NCBI GenBank assembly: GCA_023135505.1
Contig: JAGLTA010000025.1
Coordinates: forward strand, 1 to 7,642
Length of the DNA: 7,642 nt
Direction of reading: 5' to 3'
Source of the DNA: Candidatus Parcubacteria bacterium
Lineage (GTDB): Bacteria; Patescibacteriota; Patescibacteriia; JAACEG01
Under the pieces are notes generated by a model. It had not been told where the DNA came from. It did not search any database and was given only the letters and a program-made list of their open reading frames with translations. The stretch's first letter is position 1, and the number at the start of each line of letters is the position of its first letter. Shown in pieces: positions 1 through 7,249 of the stretch. The translations under genes and the position numbers were made by a program.

Positions 1-1
1 G

Positions 2-760
2 ATTTTTATCAGTTCTTTTCTGTTCGCTTGTGCTTCTCAAAAAGCACAAGTATTAAACAGAAGCCAGATTAAAGAAATGGTTGCAGAGGAATATCTGAAA
101 ACTCAGAAAAAAGCCGATAAACGCGGGCGATTGGAGCAAATCGAAATAAAAACCCCGAAAATAGAAACTCAAGGCAGCGCGGCTGAACAAAAAATAGATA
201 TCGTAATTGCGGAATTACGCAATTTGACTTCCGCGATTCGGAAAGAGAAAACCGCGCCTACTCTTGCGGAAAAAGAAGTAAAAAAGGTTAAAAATATTAT
301 AGTAAAAAAGATCCGACCTGCAGATTACAGCGAGGAAATAACAGACCTAACTTCTCGCTTGGCGAATGTTGAAGACAAATTCGCATTTGTCCACCCTGAA
401 ATCAAAACAAAAGGAGTAATTTTCGGCGCGGCAAGTTCTAAACTCATCCTCTGTAAATCCGACATAAAGGATTTAGACGAAATTATTAAAAAAAACAAAG
501 CGAAATTAATCCGAAAAATAACCATTACTGCTTATACCGACAAAACTAAGCCCAAGAAATCAGGGCTGTTAAACAAAACAATATCACAAAAACGCGCTGA
601 AGCGATGGCGCTTTACCTTAAAGATAAAGGAGGAATAGAAATCCAGCCAGAATCTATTTATAATGGCTGCGAGACTGATAGATACGGAACAAAAAATAAA
701 AACGACCAAAACAGGAGGGTTGTAATCGCTTACGAAGAAAAAGAAAATGCGCCTGAATAA
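2..760 (+). CDS. OmpA/Pal-type peptidoglycan-binding lipoprotein, 5' partial
   Basis: The frame stays open to the left edge, so the start lies outside the window; 252 residues are visible. The first visible residues are hydrophobic and end in L-F-A-C (Cys codon 29-31), a lipobox-like site, so the mature protein is probably lipid-anchored at that Cys. A charged, Lys/Glu-rich, probably helical stalk follows (about visible residues 30-125). The rest is an OmpA C-terminal domain: the ITITAYTD strand, then ISQKRAEAM, then the late N-R-R-V-V-I strand. The Asp of YTD and the Arg of SQKRA match the diaminopimelate-contacting Asp271 and Arg286 of E. coli OmpA. Family knowledge implies non-covalent binding to peptidoglycan at the cell surface. 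The ATG at 77 is an internal Met, because starting there would remove the signal. The family call is firm. Whether the lipid anchor sits in the cytoplasmic or an outer membrane is unknown. Confidence 0.85.
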   Translation: MFISSFLFACASQKAQVLNRSQIKEMVAEEYLKTQKKADKRGRLEQIEIKTPKIETQGSAAEQKIDIVIAELRNLTSAIRKEKTAPTLAEKEVKKVKNIIVKKIRPADYSEEITDLTSRLANVEDKFAFVHPEIKTKGVIFGAASSKLILCKSDIKDLDEIIKKNKAKLIRKITITAYTDKTKPKKSGLLNKTISQKRAEAMALYLKDKGGIEIQPESIYNGCETDRYGTKNKNDQNRRVVIAYEEKENAPE

Positions 761-772
761 AATGGCGCCACA

Positions 773-807
773 AAAAAGCCCGAAAAGATTCGTCTTCCGG
801 GCTTTTT
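773..807. terminator. Bidirectional intrinsic terminator between convergent genes
   Basis: A perfect 10-bp stem (AAAAAGCCCG at 773-782, CGGGCTTTTT at 798-807) encloses a smaller AAGA/TCTT stem capped by TTCG. The A-tract on one side and T-tract on the other give a U-rich tail in both directions. It lies 12 bp after the + strand lipoprotein stop and 22 bp after the minus strand giant-gene stop, so it can end both transcripts. Confidence 0.9.
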
Positions 808-829
808 CATTTTAAAAACAAAAATAATT

Positions 830-3800
830 TTATAAAACCTTTTTCTTTTTCACCCATTTAATTTTTTCAACTTCTTCTAAAATCTCCATTTCTGCCGCGG
901 TGTTAATTTCTACCCCCAGCTTTTCCCTTGCCGCGTCCAAGCCGTCCTTGCTTAAATCTGTTTTAAACGGCTTTATTCCTTCAAAAAGAGTTTTTGATTT
1001 TAAAAATGGCGTCCTGACCACAATGCTGTTTTCTCTTCCGTCAATGTAAAAATTAACATTTTTGCCATTAAATAATTCAGCGGCAATTCTGCTGTTTTCT
1101 GTGTCAAAAACAACATTTTTTACGCCCGCTCCGCCTAATAATATATTCATATTTTTAACAGCCTCGTCTCCTGCCAATACTTTCCAAAAAAGCAGAATAT
1201 CTTTTTCAACCATCTTTCCTCTATTCATTATTGCGTCTATTTTTAATACGGTTTCATCTATCGGAATATTTTCAATTGCTTTCGACAGATTAATCTCTGT
1301 GAGAAGTTCGGCTGTCCTCGGATCTATTTTTAATAACACATATTTTGATATTTTTTCATCTAAAATCAATTGAAAAACATCTTCCCGCTTATTCTCTGAT
1401 ATCCGCGCAAGATCTTTTAATATGTCCTGATGCTCTGCTAAAATTTTTATCCTCCCTATTTCGTCTATACTTAAGCCGTCGTCTGGATTTACTTCTGCTA
1501 TTTTATAGACTTCATCAATATTTGCTAATCCTTTTTTGTCAAAAATTTCCAAAACCTTTCTTATGCTTCCTGTCCTGTTTTTTTCAATTTCTAAATCCTG
1601 TGGCGATTTTTCCTCCAATTGTTCTGTCGCGGCTGACGCTTTTGCCGCCTCTTTTGCTTGCGCGGCTTCGGCTAATTTTTCCGCCTCTTGAACCATCGCG
1701 CTATTTTTAAAATCAACTATCTGATTAGCTTTAATATCGTCATGCCCTTCTATTCCTGTTTCAATCTCTCCGACTTTTTCTAATCCTTCAGCGCGGATAA
1801 TTTTTTGCCAAGTATCGTTTTTAATGTTGCCTAAATGCTCGGTCGCGCCCTTTTGTAAAACGCCGTCTGTCCATAATTTATCGGCATGGCTATGCAATCC
1901 TTCAACCAATTTATTAAACGATTGATAATCCTTAATTTCTAATTTTTGCGAACTCTCATCCCAACTTAAAATATCTTTTAAACTTTCAACTTTTATTCCA
2001 GCTGTGTCTTTGCCATCGGACAGGCGGACTAAATTTGCAGCAACATTTAAAATTTTCGCGCCTTCTTCTTCATCGAACATTTTTACTCCATCAGCATTCG
2101 CATCCCCTAAAACATCCTTCATTAAATCAGCCGCTATCATGCTAAAAACTCTTTCCAGCTGTGCCGGAACTTTTCCTTTTCCTAATTCCAAACTAAAATT
2201 CGCTTCTAGCCCAAGCGGCTTTTCTGCTTCTGATTTTGGCGCTGCTCCTGCAGCATCATCTGCTAAATCTGCATTCCCATTTCCTTCTAATTTATAACCA
2301 CTTTCATTTAATAATCCGCTAACTTTGCCTTGACTTTTTGTCGGAAATAATTTTATAATCTCACCTTTTTCAAGTTTTAAATCTTTACATAATCCGATTA
2401 CTTTTGTTATATCATCTTCATTAAAACCGCCAAGCGATTGTTCGGCTTCTAACGCAAACTTATAACTTGCTCCGCTTTTTGCCGATTCTATTTCATCCAT
2501 TCTCGCTTCTAAAAAATTTTTAATCTCTCCCCACTGCTTTTCTTTTCCTTCTGTCTTGGATGCTATTAATAATTTTAACATTTCATCTTGCGTAAAATCC
2601 TCAATCTTTTTTCCTGTTTCGCAAATATTATATTCTTCGTTCAATCCTGCAACATAATTTCCTGCTTCTTCGTATGTGTCTATAATTTCAGCGGCTTCAA
2701 TATTTCCGCTGTCGCTATCGGCGACTATGTTTTTATCAATTATCTTAACAATGACAAAATCTTTTGGATCAAAATGCTTGTCATCTAAAATTATATTTCC
2801 ATCTTTATCAATTCCTTTGAAAGTATGCGCTCTTCCAAAATTATCTAAACTAACCTTATCTCCAAATTTTAATTCTATTCCATTGCCAATCTTATCAGTA
2901 AATTTATAAATTTTTTCTGCCTCAACAATTGCTGCTTCTGTTATATCCGTTCCTTCTGTTTTATCTTTTGCTATCTCTGCGTCCACCTTGCTATTTCTAA
3001 CAGTAGTGTCTTTTGCCTTTGGCTGCAATACGCCTGTTTCATCTCCTTTTGCCTGCATTGATTGTTTTTCATCTATTTTAAACCGCTGGATAATAGGCGC
3101 TCTTTCTTCCTCTTTTGGCGAAAATAAATTTTTCATATTATCTATTCTGTGAAACCATTTTTCGCCATCAAATATCCCTTTAATCCGATCAAAATTTCTC
3201 CCAAACATATTCTCTTTAATCATACTTCCAACTTCTCCTAATCCGCCCTTAATAGCAATCAAATTTGAAGTTGTGTCTATATTTTTTAAACGGCTTAAAA
3301 ACTCCTCTACTGGCTTTTCCCAAACCTCGCCATCTTCTATAGCTGCTTGCGCCGCTATTCCGCCAATTCCAAGCCCGCGCAAAATAATTCCGACCGCTGC
3401 AGCTCGCTTTAAATGTTTAGGGGCGCGCTTTATTGTTTTATGCAAATCTCTGCGCAAAAAACCGACTCCCTCTTCTTTCATTTTTTTAATCTCTTTTTTT
3501 TCTTCTTTATTTTTATGCTTTGCTTCTTGTTTTTGCTCTTTTGTTAATTTTTCCGTCCTGCCATACATTAATTCCCTGCAAGTCTCGCCTGTTGATGTTA
3601 TAAAGGTGTCTTTTATCGCATGTTTAAATTTTTTGCCTGAAAATTTTTCAGCGTCTTCCCACTTCTCGCCATTTTTAAATGAATTTCGCGAAAATTTATT
3701 CATTGCTCTTTTGCCTCGATCCAATGCCGCAAACATTCCATAACCTATGCCTCTAAAAACAGAAAATCCAGCAAAACTCAAAGCGGAGTTTAAGGCGTCT

Positions 3801-4579
3801 TTGCCTAGCGCGAAACCAGTTATTTTATTTCCAGTATATTTTCTCATCGCCTGATCAAATTTTTCGCTCTGATTTTTATGCAACTCCATTTCAGATTTTT
3901 TATGCTCTTTCATTATATTAGTTAATTCAAGACGCAACTCTTTTTTTCGCTCTGCTGGAATGCTTGCCTCTCTTATTCTTTTCTTAAATTCTTTATAGGC
4001 TCCTGCCATCTCTTTTTTAGATTCTTGAAATTTTTCCTGTTCTTCTGTGTTTGCTTCCTTTTCTTTGCCGCCAATATTCTGCTTCATTTTAATCGCCATA
4101 TCTGTCATTCCTATTAAAGACTTCTCAATATCTTTTTCAGAAAAATACTTATAAACATCTCCTTGTGGCAAATCTTCTTGTGGAAGATTTTTTATTCCCG
4201 CTTTATTCAGCCCTTTTTTCGCAAGATACAAACCCCAATCAACAGCGCCTTTAAAGCCAAAAACGCTGCCAGTTGTTCTGTAAATAATATCTCCGCCCTT
4301 ATTCACAATATTATTTTCCATCGCTTTTGTAAATGTAAAAGGCATATTTTTAAGCATCTCTTTGGTTCGTTCTAACGCTTTTTTTACTTTCATCTCTTTA
4401 ATATCTTCTTTCGGAATATCAATAATTTCCTTATCTTCGCTTAATTTTTCTTCTTCTTTATCACCAATAATTTCTGATTTAGCAACTAACGAATTATCTT
4501 CATCTTTTTCATCTTCTAACTTTTTATCTTGTGATTTTTCTTTATATAAATTATTAAATTGTCCTTCTTTGATTTCCAT
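830..4579 (-). CDS. Giant hypothetical protein, 1249 residues
   Basis: I do not recognise a family. The N-terminus (1-75) is highly charged and low in complexity. Three Gly/Ala-rich hydrophobic stretches follow, at about 104-120, 264-286 and 393-414. The last two contain an Arg, so they are not clean transmembrane helices and could be amphipathic or membrane-associated. Between them are Lys/Glu-rich, coiled-coil-like segments (about 170-245 and 340-372). Residues 564-612 look like a small beta domain. An EF-hand/dockerin-like calcium loop sits at 826-837 (D826, N828, D830, G831, E837). Linkers rich in Ala, Glu and Lys lie at about 765-790 and 963-992. The last ~140 residues look alpha/beta, ending in a KKKK tail. 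No signal peptide or catalytic motif is visible. The gene starts 9 bp after the 99-residue gene and has no Shine-Dalgarno motif, so it is probably the last gene of the scpA operon. A structural or envelope-associated role is only a guess. Confidence 0.85.
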   Translation of the reverse strand: MEIKEGQFNNLYKEKSQDKKLEDEKDEDNSLVAKSEIIGDKEEEKLSEDKEIIDIPKEDIKEMKVKKALERTKEMLKNMPFTFTKAMENNIVNKGGDIIYRTTGSVFGFKGAVDWGLYLAKKGLNKAGIKNLPQEDLPQGDVYKYFSEKDIEKSLIGMTDMAIKMKQNIGGKEKEANTEEQEKFQESKKEMAGAYKEFKKRIREASIPAERKKELRLELTNIMKEHKKSEMELHKNQSEKFDQAMRKYTGNKITGFALGKDALNSALSFAGFSVFRGIGYGMFAALDRGKRAMNKFSRNSFKNGEKWEDAEKFSGKKFKHAIKDTFITSTGETCRELMYGRTEKLTKEQKQEAKHKNKEEKKEIKKMKEEGVGFLRRDLHKTIKRAPKHLKRAAAVGIILRGLGIGGIAAQAAIEDGEVWEKPVEEFLSRLKNIDTTSNLIAIKGGLGEVGSMIKENMFGRNFDRIKGIFDGEKWFHRIDNMKNLFSPKEEERAPIIQRFKIDEKQSMQAKGDETGVLQPKAKDTTVRNSKVDAEIAKDKTEGTDITEAAIVEAEKIYKFTDKIGNGIELKFGDKVSLDNFGRAHTFKGIDKDGNIILDDKHFDPKDFVIVKIIDKNIVADSDSGNIEAAEIIDTYEEAGNYVAGLNEEYNICETGKKIEDFTQDEMLKLLIASKTEGKEKQWGEIKNFLEARMDEIESAKSGASYKFALEAEQSLGGFNEDDITKVIGLCKDLKLEKGEIIKLFPTKSQGKVSGLLNESGYKLEGNGNADLADDAAGAAPKSEAEKPLGLEANFSLELGKGKVPAQLERVFSMIAADLMKDVLGDANADGVKMFDEEEGAKILNVAANLVRLSDGKDTAGIKVESLKDILSWDESSQKLEIKDYQSFNKLVEGLHSHADKLWTDGVLQKGATEHLGNIKNDTWQKIIRAEGLEKVGEIETGIEGHDDIKANQIVDFKNSAMVQEAEKLAEAAQAKEAAKASAATEQLEEKSPQDLEIEKNRTGSIRKVLEIFDKKGLANIDEVYKIAEVNPDDGLSIDEIGRIKILAEHQDILKDLARISENKREDVFQLILDEKISKYVLLKIDPRTAELLTEINLSKAIENIPIDETVLKIDAIMNRGKMVEKDILLFWKVLAGDEAVKNMNILLGGAGVKNVVFDTENSRIAAELFNGKNVNFYIDGRENSIVVRTPFLKSKTLFEGIKPFKTDLSKDGLDAAREKLGVEINTAAEMEILEEVEKIKWVKKKKVL

Positions 4580-4588
4580 ACAATTATT

Positions 4589-4888
4589 TTATAATTTGAA
4601 AATTTTTCTTTTTTTGTTCTTTAAATTAGCGATGTATTCGTCATATTCCTTTTTTGTTTTTGTAATAACGCATTCATCGGAAAATTCTTGAGACTTGCCA
4701 ATAACGCTACTTAAAGTCGGTTTTTCTTCATCTCCAACAATAAACCTTGTCCCGTTTACAAAAATCTCATCTCCGTCTTTGAATTCTAATTCTACGACTC
4801 TTTTATCAATAATTTTAAATTTTATTCTCTTAACTTCTGATTCAGTTTTTTCTAATTTTTTAAAATTAACTTGCTCTGATGTATTCAT
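4589..4888 (-). CDS. Small hypothetical protein, 99 residues
   Basis: I do not recognise a family. It has a polar N-terminus (1-20), then alternating hydrophobic residues that suggest beta strands: RIKFKIID, VVELEFKDGDEIFVNG and TRFIVGD, roughly residues 21-52. A Lys-rich helical tail from about 78 ends in KKRKIFKL. The pattern suggests a small barrel or SH3-like fold, which is inference. There is no signal peptide, membrane segment or cysteine cluster. The ATG overlaps the TGA of the upstream 108-residue gene in an ATGA junction, a classic arrangement for translational coupling. The giant gene begins 9 bp after its stop. The tight linkage supports a shared complex or pathway, probably cytoplasmic. 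Confidence 0.75.
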   Translation of the reverse strand: MNTSEQVNFKKLEKTESEVKRIKFKIIDKRVVELEFKDGDEIFVNGTRFIVGDEEKPTLSSVIGKSQEFSDECVITKTKKEYDEYIANLKNKKRKIFKL

Positions 4889-5211
4889 ATAATTATTTTT
4901 AAATCTTTAATTTTACTTAAAGTATTTTTATTTAATTCATCTCCCAATTCAACAGTTTCTCTTATTATCTCTTCTAATTCTTTTTTAAAGTCTTCTTCAA
5001 CTTCAGGCGTCTGCTCGCCTATAAATTTAGCCTCTAAAACTTCTGTCATTTTTTCCAACTGCTCTAAATTCATATCTTCAACCAAAAACAACATCGCCTC
5101 TTTTGTTTCATCAGACGCATTTAAACTTGAAATTAAAAATCCTAATTTTTTGCCTTGATCTTTTGCAAGTTGCAATAAATCTTCTTTTTTAATTATTTTT
5201 TTCTCTTCCAT
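4885..5211 (-). CDS. Small acidic helical hypothetical protein, 108 residues
   Basis: I do not recognise a family. It appears almost entirely alpha-helical: a Lys-rich N-terminus with DLLQLAKDQGKKLGFLIS, a middle helix around AMLFLVEDMNLEQLEKMTEVLEAK (residues 39-62), and an acidic helix at 67-90. There is no signal peptide or metal motif. It lies 68 bp downstream of scpA, where many bacteria carry scpB. It is much shorter than ScpB (about 180 residues or more) and lacks its winged-helix pattern, so I do not call it ScpB. Its TGA overlaps the ATG of the 99-residue gene. No Shine-Dalgarno motif precedes the ATG; the leader is nearly all A/T. It is probably the first gene of a coupled three-gene cassette. 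Confidence 0.75.
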   Translation of the reverse strand: MEEKKIIKKEDLLQLAKDQGKKLGFLISSLNASDETKEAMLFLVEDMNLEQLEKMTEVLEAKFIGEQTPEVEEDFKKELEEIIRETVELGDELNKNTLSKIKDLKIII

Positions 5212-5279
5212 AAATTTATAAATATAAAATATTTAAACTTTTTTAATGGCTTTTTTCTGAAAATCAAAAACTTCTTTTT

Positions 5280-5969
5280 TTATATCCGCACTACGATATC
5301 GGCGAACAGCTCTTCTTGAACGACAAGCGCGTTCTTCTGTTTTATTATTTCTAAAATAGCCAAAAAACTCACTACCTTTTCGTCTCTGTTCGCTTTCGCG
5401 AAAAATACGCTGTTAAAAACAAAATTCTTTTTTCTTTTAATCAAATCAAGCATCTGCGCTATTTTATCCTGAATGGAAATCCGTTTTTTTAAGCTTCCCT
5501 GCTCAAATTCAATTTCAGATTGTTTTGACAAGAGAATAAAATTTTTAAAAATTTCAGACAACTTTTTTTTATCTATTTTCAAAGGCGGATTAAAAAATTC
5601 CTGCTGTTCCGCGTTTTTCGCGCGAGTGAATAAAAAATCTCTCTTTCTTATTATTAACTCAATTTTTTTCGCCGCGTCAAGATATTTTTTATAAATTTTC
5701 AACTGTTCAATTAGCTCGTCTTCCTCTTCTTCGTCTTCGCTTATTTTCGGAAGCAATATTTTAGATTTTAAAAAAATAAGTTTTGCGGCAACTAATAAAA
5801 AATCAGCTATTTCGCCAGCTGATAAATTATCTGAGGTTTCAATATAAGTTATGTATTGGTCGGCAATTTTTACTAAAGAAATTTCCGTGATGTCTAACTT
5901 CTCGTTTTTTATTAATTTTAACAGCAAATCAAGCGGCCCTTCAAATTTTTCCATTTTAACTTGCAGCAT
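5280..5969 (-). CDS. scpA: Segregation and condensation protein A (kleisin)
   Basis: ScpA is the kleisin subunit that bridges the SMC heads and, with ScpB, forms the bacterial condensin that compacts and segregates chromosomes in the cytoplasm. The N-terminal signature is clear: F9-E-G-P-L-D-L-L-L-K-L-I20, then KLDITEISLVKIADQYITYI, then DFLLVAAKLIFLKSKILLP (57-74). An acidic linker (77-88) and a less conserved middle follow. The C-terminal winged helix (about 155-229) contains SFLAILEIIKQKNALVVQEE and ends FADIVVRI, as in the family. The length of 229 is normal. A second Met at residue 6 is a possible alternative start; neither has a Shine-Dalgarno motif. I keep the first because it lies about 25 nt after the likely transcription start of the promoter at 6001-6028. 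No scpB follows in the window. Confidence 0.96.
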   Translation of the reverse strand: MLQVKMEKFEGPLDLLLKLIKNEKLDITEISLVKIADQYITYIETSDNLSAGEIADFLLVAAKLIFLKSKILLPKISEDEEEEDELIEQLKIYKKYLDAAKKIELIIRKRDFLFTRAKNAEQQEFFNPPLKIDKKKLSEIFKNFILLSKQSEIEFEQGSLKKRISIQDKIAQMLDLIKRKKNFVFNSVFFAKANRDEKVVSFLAILEIIKQKNALVVQEELFADIVVRI

Positions 5970-6000
5970 ATTTAATGTTTTATCAACTAAACTTGCTATT

Positions 6001-6028
6001 ATTATATCTTAAAATAAAACTTTGGCAA
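6001..6028 (-). promoter_or_regulatory. Sigma70-type promoter of scpA
   Basis: Read on the minus strand, TTGCCA (6023-6028, five of six consensus bases) and a perfect TATAAT (6001-6006) are separated by 16 bp. The site falls in the 68-bp gap between the kinase stop and the scpA start. Transcription would start near 5994, giving a leader of about 25 nt. No hairpin terminator precedes it, so readthrough from the kinase operon is also possible. Confidence 0.75.
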
Positions 6029-6037
6029 TAAAAATAA

Positions 6038-7018
6038 CTATAATTTCAAACGCAAAAGCCCTTGCTGCGCGCCTACTTTCTGAACAACAGAAGCTCCGTT
6101 TCTAATTCCCAGATTTAAAGATTTTTTAATATTATAATCATATTTTATCAGCCCGCTCACAAAACCCGAGGAGAAAGCGTCTCCTGCGCCAAGAGTATCA
6201 GCCGACTTTACTTTTTTCGCTTTCTGAAAATAAATTTTATCTCCATCGTAAGCATAAGCGCCCTTAATGCCGTCTGTGATAACTATTAAATGCGGGCAAT
6301 AAAAATATAGTTTATTAAATAAATCCTTGACGCTCGGCGCGCGCTTATAATGATATTGCGATGAAATCAACTCAACGGCTTCGTTGCGATTAACAATTAA
6401 AACTTCAGTTGCCGCTAAAATATCTTTTAATTTTTTAAGACCTGATAAAATCTGCCTAAAACCCGGATTAAAGGCTAATTTAATTCTGTTTTTTTTAACA
6501 ATTTCAATAACATTTTTAAACTCTCTCTGCCAATTCGCGCCTGAAAAAGAAGACAAAAATATCCAATCCGCGTTCCATTTTTCTTTCGGATTAATTTTCA
6601 AATATTTATTAGATCCGCGATAAGAAAAAACAGTATGATCGCGGCTATCGCTTTTTAAATTAACAAGGATGAAAGAGAGTCCTGATTCCTCCTTGTTATT
6701 ATTTTCAATTAAAGAAATATTTACTCCTTCTTTTCTCAGCGCCTCGCTAATTAACTTTCCATGCTTTTTTTTATTGACGCAAATTCTTGCCGCGCTTTTA
6801 AGCCCTAATCTTGAAAAGCCGACTGAGGCATTGCACGCGCCTCCTCCTATGCTTGAATAAAAATTATCAATATAATTTTTAGCTCCATATTCAAAAGCCA
6901 GCAATTCTTGCTGCAGTAGATTTTTTCTGTTTTTAATAATCAATCCTTTGTCAAAAAAAATAAAAAAATCTTTAGTGGCTCCTCCAATTGTAATAATGTC
7001 AAATCTGTTTTTTAACAT
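6038..7018 (-). CDS. PfkB-family sugar/nucleoside kinase
   Basis: This is a ribokinase/PfkB-fold enzyme that transfers the ATP gamma-phosphate to a hydroxyl of a sugar or nucleoside in the cytoplasm. The N-terminal strand DIITIGGATKDFF matches the family. The first signature, GGGACNASVGFSRLG (58-72), lines the substrate site. N210-R-N-E213 fits the NxxE Mg/phosphate motif, and TDGIKGAYAYDG (248-259) matches the nucleotide-binding region. D274-T-L-G-A-G-D280 is the second signature, with the anion hole and the catalytic base Asp280. At 326 residues it is full length and intact. The substrate cannot be named from sequence; ribokinase, adenosine kinase-like and other sugar kinases share these motifs. 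It starts 4 bp after the ferredoxin stop, so the two are almost certainly co-transcribed. It ends with TAG, just before the scpA promoter. Confidence 0.93.
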   Translation of the reverse strand: MLKNRFDIITIGGATKDFFIFFDKGLIIKNRKNLLQQELLAFEYGAKNYIDNFYSSIGGGACNASVGFSRLGLKSAARICVNKKKHGKLISEALRKEGVNISLIENNNKEESGLSFILVNLKSDSRDHTVFSYRGSNKYLKINPKEKWNADWIFLSSFSGANWQREFKNVIEIVKKNRIKLAFNPGFRQILSGLKKLKDILAATEVLIVNRNEAVELISSQYHYKRAPSVKDLFNKLYFYCPHLIVITDGIKGAYAYDGDKIYFQKAKKVKSADTLGAGDAFSSGFVSGLIKYDYNIKKSLNLGIRNGASVVQKVGAQQGLLRLKL

Positions 7019-7022
7019 AAGA

Positions 7023-7199
7023 TTATTTGCTAATCGCCTGTGACGGACAGGAATCCGCAGCTTCCTGAACGCACTTGCTTTTAGCTGGAATATTCTGCTT
7101 AACAGCCGCCTTGCTGGCGTCGCTTAATTCAAACGCTTCCGGGCAAATATTCTCGCACATCCCGCACCCGATGCAAAGATTTTGATCTACTTTTGGCAT
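7023..7199 (-). CDS. Single-cluster [4Fe-4S] ferredoxin, 58 residues
   Basis: This is a small cytoplasmic electron carrier. The minus strand reads MPKVDQNLCIGCGMCENICP at residues 1-20, with C9-x2-C12-x2-C15-x3-C19-P, then C43, and ends ADSCPSQAISK with C51-P. The layout closely follows the monocluster ferredoxin of Thermotoga maritima as I recall it, including ENxCP, the AADSCP segment and length. By that comparison C9, C12, C15 and C51 bind one [4Fe-4S] cluster, and C19 with C43 would form the structural disulfide. The ATG at 7197-7199 is the only sensible start, since the family begins about eight residues before the first Cys. No Shine-Dalgarno motif is present. The kinase follows 4 bp after the TAA. 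The redox partner is unknown. Confidence 0.94.
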   Translation of the reverse strand: MPKVDQNLCIGCGMCENICPEAFELSDASKAAVKQNIPAKSKCVQEAADSCPSQAISK

Positions 7200-7201
7200 A
7201 A

Positions 7202-7219
7202 AATTTTTAATTAAAAATT
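7202..7219. repeat. Perfect 18-bp AT palindrome before the ferredoxin start
   Basis: AATTTTTAATTAAAAATT reads the same on both strands and ends 2 bp from the ferredoxin ATG. It could be an operator half-site pair or a weak leader hairpin, or chance in an all-A/T intergenic stretch. No function is supported by other evidence. Confidence 0.4.
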
Positions 7220-7249
7220 AAAATAAAAATGTATTTTGTTTTTGGCGTA

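Noticed and set aside
77..79. ATG as the start of the OmpA-domain gene
   Set aside because: The frame is open to the left edge and the preceding codons encode a hydrophobic stretch ending in a lipobox-like Cys, so the gene starts outside the window.
1062..4375. Several open frames on the + strand opposite the giant gene, the longest at 3273-3743
   Set aside because: They are Ser/Phe/Leu-rich complements of a Lys/Glu-rich gene with no family features or leaders; an intact 1249-codon frame lies on the other strand.
4885..4888. Recoding of TGA as glycine (code 25 of some CPR lineages)
   Set aside because: TGA acts as a stop in the ATGA overlap, and all genes are intact under the standard code.
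4885..5211. The 108-residue gene as a short ScpB
   Set aside because: It is far shorter than ScpB and shows none of the expected winged-helix sequence pattern; position after scpA is the only argument.
5212..5279. Promoter or terminator between scpA and the 108-residue gene
   Set aside because: TATATT-like boxes and AT-only inverted repeats occur, but none has a suitable -35 partner and there is no GC-containing stem with a T-tract.
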